Shown piece by piece: positions 1 through 8,600 of a stretch of DNA of 64,000 bases. The stretch is from Croceibacterium aestuarii (lineage in GTDB: Bacteria > Pseudomonadota > Alphaproteobacteria > Sphingomonadales > Sphingomonadaceae). How positions within the stretch are numbered: position 1 is the first letter of the stretch; every line of letters starts with the position of its first letter. The translations under genes were made by a program, and so were the position numbers. The notes beneath the pieces were generated by a model. That model ran no database searches. It was not told the DNA's origin and saw only the letters and a program-made list of their open reading frames with translations. The DNA lies in assembly GCF_030657335.1 (NCBI RefSeq), contig NZ_CP131039.1, positions 1,178,001 through 1,242,000 of the forward strand. The letters run 5' to 3'.

Positions 1-2113
1 TGTCCGAGAGCAGCGCCGCCAGTTCCTCGTAGTTGCCTTCCGCCGCACTGCCGACCCCGGCGATGACGTTAACCGGATAGCCGAGCTGCTGCAGAATGGC
101 GTTGTGCGGGATGGCGCGGATCTGCCGCAGGCTCATCTCGCGGTCGGCCGAGAGGTCCGACTGGCGGCGCGAGACGCGGCTGCCGGTCGGATTGAGCATG
201 CCGAGCCCGAAAGCGGTGATGGCACGGCTGTAGGTGCGGCTTTCGAGGTGCTCGCGCTGCTGGTCCTTGATCGCCCGGTAGAAGTCGAGGCTGAGATCTG
301 TGCGGCGATAGAACGGATCCGGCGCCGCGTTCTTGTCGGTCTGCGCGGGATGCAGTTCGGCGATGCGGGTCAGGGTGGCGAGCGCCAGCTCCGATGTGGC
401 GAACCACAGGTAGCCGTCGCCGCCCTGGAAGCTGACCTCGGGTTCGAGGCGAATGCCGGCGCGGGCGAAGCGCCGCCGCGCCCACGGGCTCAGCGCCCAT
501 TCGAGCCGGTCCTGCATGCCGTTGGGATGCGCCCCGCGGCCCATCGATTCGCCGTGGGTGTCGAAAATCAGCGCCGCGACATCGGTCAGATTCGACGCCT
601 TCATCGCCTCTGCCAGCCGTCCCTGCAGCCGCTCGATGGCGAGACTCGCGGGGATCTGTCCGACGAAGCGCCCGGCGTCGGAAAACCCGGTCTGGATCGC
701 CACCCGCCCGCGCACCCTGGCGTAATCCTGGTACTCCTTTTCCGCCAGCAGCTCGTCGAGAAAACGCCCGCCGTGTTCGAGCGCGCTCTCGGTTTCGAAC
801 AGCGGCGATATGTCGACCTTGCCCTCGATTCCGAACAGCTTGGCGAAATAGAGCGCGGCGAGCATCGTCGCCGGCTCCTCGCACTCGGCCACCAGCATGC
901 GGATCGGCGCGTCGCCGTCGACGTGCTGGAGGATCTGCGCCATGGCCAGGAACTGACGGATCGCGGTCGAGCTCTCGATCGCCAGCGCGGCGAAGTTGCT
1001 GCGCAGCGGTTCGACCTCTTCGATGGCCCGCCGCAAGTGGACGATCGCGCCCTTGGTGGCGAGGTCGAGTTCGCCCTTCGGGTCGATCCGTCGGCGGATC
1101 GCGTTGTGCAACTGCTTGGCGTTCACCCGGAAGTGAATCCAGCCCATGCCCAGCCCGTCGGCGCGCATTGCCGCGGCCAGCGTCTTGAGCGCGACGGCGC
1201 GCCCCGCTTGCGCATCGCGCGCCTCGTCCTCCAGCGCCTCGACGAACGGCGCGAGGGTCAGGCACTTGCGCGGATCGTTCGCGGTCAGCCGGTTGGCGGC
1301 GACGGACAGCGCCGCGGGGTCGGTCAGGTCGGCGGCGAATTCGGCCGCGCGGTCGGCGGCATAGCCCGCCGCCGGCTTGAGTTCGCCGAGCAGCGGGTGG
1401 GCGGCATCGATCGCCTCGAGCGAGGCGACGTAGCGGTGCAGCCGCTCGGCCTTTTCCGCCAGCCGGAAGCCGATCGAGTGGAACCACTTGATGTCGGTCC
1501 GACCATCCATGTCGTATCCGACCCAGGTGGCGAAGCGGAACGGCAGCGGCGCGAGTTCATGCCACTCGCCGGGCCAGCGCTCGCGGGCGATATCGAGCAG
1601 CCGCGCGACGATCCGGTCGCGCGCGCCCTGGGCGTTGGCGATCGCCTTCATCGCCTCGGCATGTTCGTAGGCGAGGGTGATTTGCGGACGTTCGGGGGCG
1701 GTGACACAGGCGCTGCCGGCACCTTCGGCGGCGCGCGCGGCGACCGCTGCGGTCTCCGCGGGCGCGAGCAGGAAAGTCGGGTGGGCGGTGAACACCGCGT
1801 GGAGCTGGGGCGCCTCCCACGCGGCGCGAAAGCTGGCGAAATCGTTGGCGGGAGAGCACGCGGCGAGCGCTGCGAGGTTGGCGTCCGGATCGACCGGTTC
1901 GACCAGGCGGTGGAGCCGGTCGGCGCGCCGGTCGAGCGCGGCGCATTCGAGTTCGGCTATCAGCGCGGCGCAGTCGTCGAGCGTCAGCCGCCCGCTCTCC
2001 AGATCGCGCGACAGGTCGAGCGAGAGTTGGAACACCGGGTTGAACAGCGGCGTCTCCGCGGTGCGCGCGTGCAAAGCCTGCAGGCGGCCCAGGAGATCGG
2101 CGACCGAGGTCAT
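1..2113 (-). CDS. ppc: Divergent phosphoenolpyruvate carboxylase, 3' end outside window
   Basis: An open frame of 704 codons starts at ATG 2113 and runs off the left edge without a stop, so the C-terminus is missing. The family fixes bicarbonate onto PEP to give oxaloacetate (anaplerosis). Recognisable blocks are FTAHPTF (residues 108-114, the HPTE catalytic-His block of PEPC), GYDMDGRTD (199-207), QTGFSDAGRFVGQIPAS (474-490), FDTHGESMGRGAHP (517-530) and RAIPHNAILQQLGYP (666-680). Each matches the position and order of the E. coli blocks but is clearly diverged; the Glu after HPT is Phe. The start codon overlaps the glk stop (ATGA), which indicates translational coupling and places it last in the zwf-edd-glk operon. 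A non-canonical PEPC subfamily is the best call; activity is not proven by sequence. Confidence 0.82.
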   Translation of the reverse strand, partial: MTSVADLLGRLQALHARTAETPLFNPVFQLSLDLSRDLESGRLTLDDCAALIAELECAALDRRADRLHRLVEPVDPDANLAALAACSPANDFASFRAAWEAPQLHAVFTAHPTFLLAPAETAAVAARAAEGAGSACVTAPERPQITLAYEHAEAMKAIANAQGARDRIVARLLDIARERWPGEWHELAPLPFRFATWVGYDMDGRTDIKWFHSIGFRLAEKAERLHRYVASLEAIDAAHPLLGELKPAAGYAADRAAEFAADLTDPAALSVAANRLTANDPRKCLTLAPFVEALEDEARDAQAGRAVALKTLAAAMRADGLGMGWIHFRVNAKQLHNAIRRRIDPKGELDLATKGAIVHLRRAIEEVEPLRSNFAALAIESSTAIRQFLAMAQILQHVDGDAPIRMLVAECEEPATMLAALYFAKLFGIEGKVDISPLFETESALEHGGRFLDELLAEKEYQDYARVRGRVAIQTGFSDAGRFVGQIPASLAIERLQGRLAEAMKASNLTDVAALIFDTHGESMGRGAHPNGMQDRLEWALSPWARRRFARAGIRLEPEVSFQGGDGYLWFATSELALATLTRIAELHPAQTDKNAAPDPFYRRTDLSLDFYRAIKDQQREHLESRTYSRAITAFGLGMLNPTGSRVSRRQSDLSADREMSLRQIRAIPHNAILQQLGYPVNVIAGVGSAAEGNYEELAALLSD

Positions 2114-3090
2114 GCCAGGTGCTGGCGGGCGAAGGCGGCAGCCGCTCCGTAAAGCCCGGGCTGGGGGTGGACGATGAGCTTGACGGGGATGCTTGCCATC
2201 AGGCCCGCGAAGCGTCCCTTGGCGCGAAAGCGCTCGGCAAAACCCGAGGTCAGCAGGATCTCGCGGATGCGGTAGCCGAGACCTCCGGCGATGACCACGC
2301 CGGCGAAGCCGCCCTGGGTCAGCGCGACGTCGCCCGCGGTGGCGCCGAGCGCGAGGCAGAAGCGGTCGACCGCGGCCGCGGCGAGACTGTCGCTGCCCTC
2401 TATGCCGCGGGTCCAGATCGCGACGTCGTCTTCGGAAGGGACCGCGCGGCCTTCGAGCGCGGCGAGCGTCTCGTAGATGTCGACGATTGCCGGGCCGGAG
2501 ACCACGCGTTCGACCGAGACGCGGGTGTGCCGCCTGCGCAGGCGCGAGAGGATCGCGTCCTCGATGGTGTCGAGCGGGGCGAAATCGGCGTGCCCCCCCT
2601 CGGTTGCCTGAACGTGGTAGGTGCCCGCCTCGGCATCGCGCCACAGGTGCGCGACCCCCAGGCCCGTGCCGGGCCCGAGCACGCTGATCGTGCCCTTGGG
2701 TGCGAAGGGCTCGTCCGGGCCGGCGAGGTGGAGGAACTCGCTCGCGTCGGCGCGCGCTACGGCGTGCGCCACCGCCTCGAAATCGTTGACCAGCGTATAG
2801 CGCGTGGCGCCGAGCTTGGCCTCGATCTGCGCCGGGCGGATGATCCACGGGTTGTTGGTGAAGCGGATGACCTCGCCGCCCACCGGGCCGGCAATGGCCA
2901 TGGCGACGTCGCTCGGCAGAGTTCCGCCCATGCGCTCGCGGAACGCCTCCCACGCGGTCTGGAAGCTGGCGTGATCTTCGGTGTGCAGCGTTTCGGGTTC
3001 GCCAAGCTGGATCGTGCCGTCGGCGGCGATGGTGGCGATGGCGAAGCGGGCGTGGGTGCCGCCGATATCGACCGCGACGATATCGGTCAT
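2110..3090 (-). CDS. glk: Glucokinase
   Basis: A 326-residue cytoplasmic kinase that phosphorylates glucose with ATP to feed the Entner-Doudoroff pathway. The N-terminus has the phosphate-1 motif DIGGTHARFA (residues 8-17), followed by AIAGPVGG, the sugar-binding LVNDFEA block near residue 105, the LGPGTGLGVA adenosine/phosphate-2 block near 140 and EGGHADFAP near 165. These are the hallmarks of the bacterial Glk family rather than of ROK kinases, and the length is normal. It lies 45 bp downstream of edd and its stop overlaps the ppc start by 4 nt. The order zwf-edd-glk matches the Zymomonas glf-zwf-edd-glk cluster, except that a transporter is absent and ppc is added. Confidence 0.95.
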   Translation of the reverse strand: MTDIVAVDIGGTHARFAIATIAADGTIQLGEPETLHTEDHASFQTAWEAFRERMGGTLPSDVAMAIAGPVGGEVIRFTNNPWIIRPAQIEAKLGATRYTLVNDFEAVAHAVARADASEFLHLAGPDEPFAPKGTISVLGPGTGLGVAHLWRDAEAGTYHVQATEGGHADFAPLDTIEDAILSRLRRRHTRVSVERVVSGPAIVDIYETLAALEGRAVPSEDDVAIWTRGIEGSDSLAAAAVDRFCLALGATAGDVALTQGGFAGVVIAGGLGYRIREILLTSGFAERFRAKGRFAGLMASIPVKLIVHPQPGLYGAAAAFARQHLA

Positions 3091-3135
3091 CCTACGGCCC
3101 TCCCGCGGGCAGGTGGTGAGAATGGCGGCGAAACA

Positions 3136-4968
3136 TCAAAGCCCCGCTTCGGCGAGCATGGCGCTGCCGCCCTTTTCGGCCTCGTCGGCGAAGCGGCGGA
3201 ACATGGCGAAGAGCTCGCGGCCCGTGCCCTGTTCTTCCTCGCGCATGACAGCCGGTTCGCGCGCGGCGAGATCGGCACTGGTCGAGAGCGTGCCGTCGGT
3301 GGCGCTCAGCCGCACCACGTCGCCGTCGCGCAGACGCGACAGCGGGCCTCCGCCCAGCGCCTCGGGGCTGCAGTGGATCGCCGCGGGCACCTTGCCGCTG
3401 GCGCCCGACATGCGCCCGTCGGTGACCAGCGCGACGCGGTAGCCGCGGTCCTGCAGCACGCCGAGCGGCGGGGTCAGCTTGTGCAGTTCGGGCATGCCGT
3501 TGGCGCGCGGGCCCTGGAAGCGCACGACCACCACCACGTCGCGGTCGAGTTCGCCGGCGGCGAAGGCCTCGGCGACGGCATGCTGCGTCTCGAACACCCG
3601 GCACGGCGCCTCGACGGTCCAGCGATCTTCCTCGACCGCGCTGGTCTTGAATGTCGCCCGGCCGAGATTGCCCGTCACCAGCCGCATGCCGCCGTCGGCC
3701 TGGAACGGCGCCGAGGCGGGGCGCAGGATCGCATCGTCTCCGGCCTCGCCCACGTCGCGCCAGGCGAGCGTTTCGCCGTCGAGCCAGGGCTCCTTGGTAT
3801 AGGCGTCCATGCCCTCGCCGTAGACGGTGCGGATGTCGCGGTGGAGCAACCCGGCGCCGAGCAGTTCGCGGATCACGAAACCGAGGCCGCCAGCCGCCTG
3901 AAAATGGTTCACGTCGCTCTCGCCGTTGGGATAGACGCGCGCCAGCAGCGGCACTGCATGGCTCAGCTCGGCAAGATCGTCCCAGTCGATTATGACCCCG
4001 GCGGCGCGGGCGAAGGCGGGCACATGCAGCGCGTGGTTGGTCGACCCGCCCGTCGCCAGCAGTCCGACCGCGGCGTTGACGATCGAACGCTCGTCGACGC
4101 AGTGCGCCAGCGGGCGGTAATCGTTGCCGGCTTGCCCCGATCCCGGATTGCGGGCGATCTCGGCCAGGCGGTGGACCGCCGCACGGGTCAGCGCCTGGCG
4201 CAGCGGCGTGCCCGGGTTGATGAACGCCGAGCCGGGCAGTTGCAGACCCATCATCTCGAGCATCATCAGGTTGGAATTGGCCGTGCCGTAGAACGTGCAC
4301 ACCCCGGGCGCGTGATAGGATCGGCTCTCGCTGTCGAGCAATTCGGCACGGGTCGCCTTGCCCTCGGCATAGAGCTGGCGGACGCGCTGCTTCTCCTTAT
4401 TGGAGATGCCGGTCGGCATTGCCCCGGCGGAGAAGAAGATTGTCGGCAGATAGCCGAAGCGCAGGCCGCCGATCAGCAGCCCGGGCACGATCTTGTCGCA
4501 CATTCCGAGCATGGCGACCGAATCGTACATCGCATGGCTGAGGCCGACCGTCGTCGCCAGGGCGATAACGTCGCGGCTGAACAGCGACAGCTCCATCCCG
4601 TCGGCACCCTGGGTGACCCCGTCGCACATCGCCGGGGTGCATCCGGCGACCTGCGCGGTCGCCCCGACCTCGCGTGCCCAGACCTTCATCTGCGGCGGAT
4701 AGGCGCCGAACGGCTGGTGAGAGGAGATGGTGTCGTTGTAGGCCGAGACGATGCCGATGTTCGGCCCGCGCTGCGCGGCGATCGAGTCCTTGTCCTCGCC
4801 CGTCGCGGCAAAGCCGTGCGCGAGGTTGGAGCAGGGCAGCGCGGTATTGCGGTCCGCGTGCCGCTCGCCCTCGCGGTCCATCAGCGCGAGGTAGCCCCCG
4901 CGCGAGGCTTTCGAGCGTTCGATGATGCGGTCGGTGACCCGCGCAATCGTCGGGTGGAGGTTACTCAT
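3136..4968 (-). CDS. edd: 6-phosphogluconate dehydratase
   Basis: A 610-residue IlvD/Edd-family dehydratase that converts 6-phosphogluconate to KDPG, the signature reaction of the Entner-Doudoroff pathway. Candidate Fe-S cluster cysteines occur in [10 protein letters not shown] (about residue 45), [13 protein letters not shown] (about 118) and MCDKIVPG (about 175). The C-terminal [21 protein letters not shown] block is typical of the family; the 610-residue length and the zwf/glk neighbours separate it from IlvD. The start ATG overlaps the zwf stop by 8 bp. The next enzyme, KDPG aldolase (eda), is not in this window. Confidence 0.96.
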   Translation of the reverse strand: MSNLHPTIARVTDRIIERSKASRGGYLALMDREGERHADRNTALPCSNLAHGFAATGEDKDSIAAQRGPNIGIVSAYNDTISSHQPFGAYPPQMKVWAREVGATAQVAGCTPAMCDGVTQGADGMELSLFSRDVIALATTVGLSHAMYDSVAMLGMCDKIVPGLLIGGLRFGYLPTIFFSAGAMPTGISNKEKQRVRQLYAEGKATRAELLDSESRSYHAPGVCTFYGTANSNLMMLEMMGLQLPGSAFINPGTPLRQALTRAAVHRLAEIARNPGSGQAGNDYRPLAHCVDERSIVNAAVGLLATGGSTNHALHVPAFARAAGVIIDWDDLAELSHAVPLLARVYPNGESDVNHFQAAGGLGFVIRELLGAGLLHRDIRTVYGEGMDAYTKEPWLDGETLAWRDVGEAGDDAILRPASAPFQADGGMRLVTGNLGRATFKTSAVEEDRWTVEAPCRVFETQHAVAEAFAAGELDRDVVVVVRFQGPRANGMPELHKLTPPLGVLQDRGYRVALVTDGRMSGASGKVPAAIHCSPEALGGGPLSRLRDGDVVRLSATDGTLSTSADLAAREPAVMREEEQGTGRELFAMFRRFADEAEKGGSAMLAEAGL

Positions 4969-6391
4969 TCCAGGTGACTCCGTCGCGTTCGGCCAGCGCG
5001 ATCGACGCGCTCGGGCCCCACGAGCCGGCGCTGTAGGGTCTGGGCTCGTGCTTGTCGGCGGCCCACAGCGCGCGGATCGCGTCGATCCAGCGCCACTGCG
5101 CCTCGACCTCGTCGCGGCGCACGAACAGCGTCTGGTCCCCCTCGATCAGGTCGAGCAGCAGGCGTTCGTAGGCAATGCGCCGCTCCTTGCCGGAAAAGGC
5201 GTCGGGCATGGCGATGTTGAGCGGCACCGCGCGCAAGGTCATACCCTCGCGGTCGAGCCCGGGGACCTTGGCCATCAGCGAAAGGGTGATGTTCTCCTCG
5301 GGCTGGATGCCGATTACCAGCCGGTTGGGCTGCATCTTGGCGCCGTTGAAGATCGAGTGCGGCACGCACTTGAACTGGACCACGATCTCGGTGACGCGCT
5401 TGGGCAGGCGCTTGCCGGTGCGCAAGTAGAACGGCGTGCCGCGCCAGCGCCAGTTGTCGACATGGGCTTTGAGCGCCACGAAGGTCTCGGTGTCCGAGGG
5501 CTTGCCCAGCTCCTCGTCGTACCCGGGCACGATCTGCCCGCCGCTGGCGCCGCCGCGGTATTGCCCGGTCACCGTTTCGCCGCTCTGGACCTGGCGCAGC
5601 GAGCGCAGCACCTTGACCTTCTCGTCGCGCACTTCGTTGGGCGACATGCCGCTCGGCGGCTCCATCGCCACCAGCGCGAGGAGCTGGAGCATGTGGTTCT
5701 GCACCATGTCGCGCAGCGCCCCGGCGCCGTCGTAGAAATCGACGCGGTCCTCGAGCCCGACCGTCTCGGCGACGGTAATCTGCACGTGGTCGATATGGCG
5801 CGCGTTCCACAGCGGTTCGAACAGGACGTTGGCGAAGCGCAGCGCGATGAGGTTCTGCACCGTCTCCTTGCCGAGGTAGTGGTCGATGCGGAAGATCCGC
5901 TCTTCGGGGAAGGCAGCGGCGACCGCGTCGTTGATCTCGCAGCTGCTGGCAAGGTCGGTGCCGAGGGGCTTTTCAAGCCCGATGCGGGTGTCGCCGGTGG
6001 TCAGACCGACCCGGCTGAGCCCGGCGATGGTGGTCTCGAACAGGCTCGGCGCGGTCGACAGGAAGATCGCCAGCTTGTGGTCCGGCCCGACCTTGGCGGC
6101 GAGCTGTTTAAACCCTTCGGGGGTGGTGACGTCGAGCGCCTGGTAGCTCAGGCGGTTGAGGAAGTCGGCCATCGATCCGCGGCGCTGCGCCGGGAGGAAC
6201 TTCTCCAGCGCCTCACGCGCGAACTGGCGGAAATCCTGGTCGCTCATCTCCGAACGGGCGGTGCCGACGATGCGCAAGTCCTCGGCGAGCAGCTTGTCGT
6301 GATCGAGCGCGGCGAGCGAGGGAAGCAGCATGCGCCGCGAAAGATCTCCCGTGGCGCCGAACAGGATCAGCGTGTCGGCTGTGAATGTCAT
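4961..6391 (-). CDS. zwf: Glucose-6-phosphate 1-dehydrogenase
   Basis: A 476-residue enzyme that oxidises glucose-6-phosphate to 6-phosphogluconolactone with NAD(P)+. The dinucleotide-binding motif [11 protein letters not shown] starts at about residue 8, and the substrate/active-site block [13 protein letters not shown] lies near 170. I chose ATG 6391 ([10 protein letters not shown]) because a Shine-Dalgarno-like AAAAGG precedes it at good spacing and the Rossmann strand then begins at once, as in the family. An upstream in-frame start would add 23 residues without family similarity. It is the first gene of the operon; the promoter should lie in 6392-6532. No pgl (lactonase) gene is linked here. 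Confidence 0.95.
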   Translation of the reverse strand: MTFTADTLILFGATGDLSRRMLLPSLAALDHDKLLAEDLRIVGTARSEMSDQDFRQFAREALEKFLPAQRRGSMADFLNRLSYQALDVTTPEGFKQLAAKVGPDHKLAIFLSTAPSLFETTIAGLSRVGLTTGDTRIGLEKPLGTDLASSCEINDAVAAAFPEERIFRIDHYLGKETVQNLIALRFANVLFEPLWNARHIDHVQITVAETVGLEDRVDFYDGAGALRDMVQNHMLQLLALVAMEPPSGMSPNEVRDEKVKVLRSLRQVQSGETVTGQYRGGASGGQIVPGYDEELGKPSDTETFVALKAHVDNWRWRGTPFYLRTGKRLPKRVTEIVVQFKCVPHSIFNGAKMQPNRLVIGIQPEENITLSLMAKVPGLDREGMTLRAVPLNIAMPDAFSGKERRIAYERLLLDLIEGDQTLFVRRDEVEAQWRWIDAIRALWAADKHEPRPYSAGSWGPSASIALAERDGVTWNE

Positions 6392-6532
6392 AGCTACCTT
6401 TTGATACCGCAACTTGGCCGCGCTGCAATGCAGCATGGCCCCCGCACGCGGGTATGTCACGAAACGCGGTAGCGCGAAAGGGCGGTTGGGAACGTTATCA
6501 GGAGAGCGGCGGCGAGCGGCGGCCGGGCGCTC

Positions 6533-7270
6533 TCACTGGCTCCCGCCGCCGTTCGCCTGCATGTCGACGATGATGCCCCGCAGCACCTCGGCGAGGTTCG
6601 CGGCGGCCTCGGGCTCGGTGGGCTGCGCGGGTTCGCTCGGCGGCGTCTGATCTCCGGCAAGATAGATCGAGGCCAGCTCCTGGTTGCTGCGCGCGTCGGC
6701 ATCGGGGTCGCCGTGCGAAGCGATGCGCAAACGAAGCGAATCCGGGCTCCTTGCGGCGCCGTACTCGCGGCTGTCCTGCTCGGCGAGGAGCCGCTGTTCG
6801 GCGCTCAGGACGGGCGCGGTGGGAGCGTGAAACTCCCCGGCGCGGCGCTCGAGGATGCGGCGACATTCGGCCAGTTTCGCCCGGTCGAGCTGCGGATCGC
6901 AGCGGTCCGCTCCCTTGATCGGCGCTGCGGATTGCGGGCGGCTGTCGGCGCTGTTCGACACCGACGAAACCCGCACACCGGGCGCACCCGGCGGCGCGAC
7001 CTGTACCGGCGCGGCTCCGTCGTCGGAGCTGGAGAGCTGGGAAATCGGCGCCGCGGAGGGCGCCTGCTCCTGGTCGGTCGTGACCTGCCGGTCGTGCGCC
7101 TGCGGCGGCGTTGCAACAGGATCGCCGCCGGGCGCGATCTGCTCGATGCCGGGCCGGTCGGGGCCCGCGCCGATGGCGAATTCGTCGACTTGCGTGCGCT
7201 GATCGGGCGCCGCCTGCGCAGGCGCGGCGAGGGCGGCGAGGCAGGCCAGGACGATCGGGCGCCGGACCAT
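6533..7270 (-). CDS. Unrecognised secreted protein at the end of the curli-like operon
   Basis: A 245-residue protein of unknown function. ATG 7270 overlaps the stop of the preceding curlin gene by one base (TGATG), so it is translationally coupled to amyloid genes. It begins with a short signal peptide (MVRRPIVLACLAALAAPAQA). A long Pro/Gln/Ser-rich, probably disordered segment follows to about residue 110. Then comes a more ordered part with two cysteines (CDPQLDRAKLAECRRILERR, about 119-138) that could form a disulfide, and a C-terminal predicted helix (AEVLRGIIVDM). It does not resemble CsgE, CsgC or CsgH by motif. Operon position suggests a periplasmic or surface accessory of the amyloid system; that is inference. 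An in-frame upstream start would give 28 extra residues with no signal peptide and was rejected. Confidence 0.8.
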   Translation of the reverse strand: MVRRPIVLACLAALAAPAQAAPDQRTQVDEFAIGAGPDRPGIEQIAPGGDPVATPPQAHDRQVTTDQEQAPSAAPISQLSSSDDGAAPVQVAPPGAPGVRVSSVSNSADSRPQSAAPIKGADRCDPQLDRAKLAECRRILERRAGEFHAPTAPVLSAEQRLLAEQDSREYGAARSPDSLRLRIASHGDPDADARSNQELASIYLAGDQTPPSEPAQPTEPEAAANLAEVLRGIIVDMQANGGGSQ

Positions 7271-8076
7271 CAGCGGCTCTGCATCACCTGCATCGCCTGC
7301 CCGCCTGTCTGCTCGATCGCGACGTGCGACAGGCCGTCGCCGATCTGCGTCCATGCAAGCTGGTTGTTGTCGCCGCTCTGGCTGGCGTTCATCTCGTTGT
7401 CGGAGCCCTTCTGGACCAGCAGCGCCTGGTTGTTGTCGCCGTCCTGCGTCAGCGAAATCGCGTTGCCATCGCCGAGCTGGAGCGCGGCCACGCCGTTGCT
7501 GACCGCGCTGCCCTGCTGGTCGATGGCCATGTGGTTGCCGTCGCCGAACTGCTTGAGGAACGCAACCTGGGCGCTCTCGCCCGCCTGATCGAGCGTCAGC
7601 ACGTTGTCGGCACCGAACTGGCCGACCAACGCGTAGTGCGCGCCGCCGCCGCTTTGCCCGACATCGGCACCGTTGCGCGCGCCGTCCTGGTAAATGCGGG
7701 CATATTGGGTGTTGGCTGACTGCGTGATCGAGGCACGGTTCTCCTCGCCGACTTGCGTGATGAACGCGCCGCTGTCGTTCCCCGGGCGGACGATGGCAAG
7801 CGGCGCGCCGCCGCCGTGAACGTCGCCGCCGTGATCGTCGCCGTCATGATCGTCGCCGTCATGATCGTGGCCGTAGCCGTGGCCGTTGCCATGGCTTTGG
7901 TGCCCCTGGCCGCGGCACCGGTTGTGTCCGTCGCACGAGTGGCCGCGGTCGTGATCGTCGTCGTGCTGCTGGCTGCTTTCGCCGTGCGACGACGGACCGT
8001 TGCCGTTGGCAAGCGCCGGCGCCGCCCCCACGAGGAGCGCGGCGGCGAGCGAGGTCGTCAGGATCGGCTTCCGCAT
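7270..8076 (-). CDS. His/Asp-rich curlin-repeat protein (CsgB-like)
   Basis: A 268-residue exported protein in three parts. A signal peptide (MRKPILTTSLAAALLVGAAPALA) is followed by a strongly His/Asp/Gly-rich block (about residues 27-90, with many HDHDGDDHDGDD-type repeats) that looks metal-binding. A C-terminal domain of curlin half-repeats follows (pattern xxVxQxGxxN, e.g. ALLVQKGSDNEMNASQSGDNN). ATG 8076 is preferred over GTG 8085 because AAGGAG sits 8 nt upstream of the ATG, whereas it abuts the GTG. The gene follows another small curlin by 5 bp and overlaps the next gene. It could be a nucleator (CsgB role) or a minor subunit that carries metal on the fibre; the role is inferred. Confidence 0.85.
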   Translation of the reverse strand: MRKPILTTSLAAALLVGAAPALANGNGPSSHGESSQQHDDDHDRGHSCDGHNRCRGQGHQSHGNGHGYGHDHDGDDHDGDDHGGDVHGGGAPLAIVRPGNDSGAFITQVGEENRASITQSANTQYARIYQDGARNGADVGQSGGGAHYALVGQFGADNVLTLDQAGESAQVAFLKQFGDGNHMAIDQQGSAVSNGVAALQLGDGNAISLTQDGDNNQALLVQKGSDNEMNASQSGDNNQLAWTQIGDGLSHVAIEQTGGQAMQVMQSR

Positions 8077-8081
8077 GGTGG

Positions 8082-8519
8082 TCACTCCTTGCTCGGGCCC
8101 TGGCGCACGACGACGCGGTTGCCGCTGCCCGACTGGCTGACGGTGGCGCGATTGCCCTCGCCGGACTGCGCAAGCTCGGTGGCGTTGCAGGCACCGTCCT
8201 GCACCACGTCGGCTTCGGCGGAACTGCCGCTCTGGCGAATGTCGAGAACCTCGCCGGTGCCCGACTGGACGGCCAAGGTGGCGTGATCCTTGCCGTGCTG
8301 CTCGAGCCTGACGGTGCCGTCGGGATCGTTGCGCACGATCGTGGCGCTGTGCCCGGTCCCGGTGCGGATCACGGTGGTGCGGCCCGGCGCGCTGTCGCTC
8401 GTCATGGCGCTCTCTCCTGCGGTTTGATTGGGGCAGACAGGTGACGCGGCCTGCGCGGCCGCCGAAGCGCCGAGCGCGCCTGCGAGGGATGCGAGGTATC
8501 CGAAGGCGCGGTGACTCAT
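8082..8519 (-). CDS. Small curlin-repeat protein
   Basis: A 145-residue secreted protein with signal peptide MSHRAFGYLASLAGALGASAAAQA. The mature part opens with a Cys-containing segment (SPVCPNQTAGES). About five curlin-like half-repeats follow, such as ATLAVQSGTGEVLDIRQSG and NRATVSQSGSGNRVVVRQG. A second Cys lies in VVQDGACNATELAQSG, so a disulfide is possible. The size is close to E. coli CsgA/CsgB (about 150 residues), unlike the large upstream paralogs. ATG 8519 has AGGACAGG upstream; a TTG one codon earlier is less likely. It probably acts as a minor or nucleating subunit of the same fibre (inference). Confidence 0.83.
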   Translation of the reverse strand: MSHRAFGYLASLAGALGASAAAQAASPVCPNQTAGESAMTSDSAPGRTTVIRTGTGHSATIVRNDPDGTVRLEQHGKDHATLAVQSGTGEVLDIRQSGSSAEADVVQDGACNATELAQSGEGNRATVSQSGSGNRVVVRQGPSKE

Positions 8520-8559
8520 CAATCCTGTCCTTACTCTAAAATCGGGTGGTTGGCGATCC

Positions 8560-8585
8560 GCGGCCCGGCGTAGATGCCGGGCCGC
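8560..8585 (-). terminator. Strong GC hairpin between curlin genes
   Basis: A perfect 10-bp inverted repeat (8560-8569 with 8576-8585, 6-nt loop) lies 15 nt downstream of the stop of the 764-residue curlin gene on the minus strand. No T-run follows directly; the nearest is a TTTT about 20 nt further on. It may be an attenuator or an mRNA 3'-end stabiliser that sets the ratio of large to small curlins. Confidence 0.5.
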
Positions 8586-8600
8586 GGCGCCTGGAAGCGG

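Noticed and set aside
104-2152. Plus-strand 682-codon open frame opposite ppc
   Set aside because: Arg/Gly/Ala-rich translation with no family resemblance; the minus-strand frame shows ordered PEPC motifs and is coupled to glk.
2119-6472. Long plus-strand frames (952 and 516 codons) opposite glk, edd and zwf
   Set aside because: Typical high-GC antisense shadows; the opposite strand holds complete, well-recognised enzymes.
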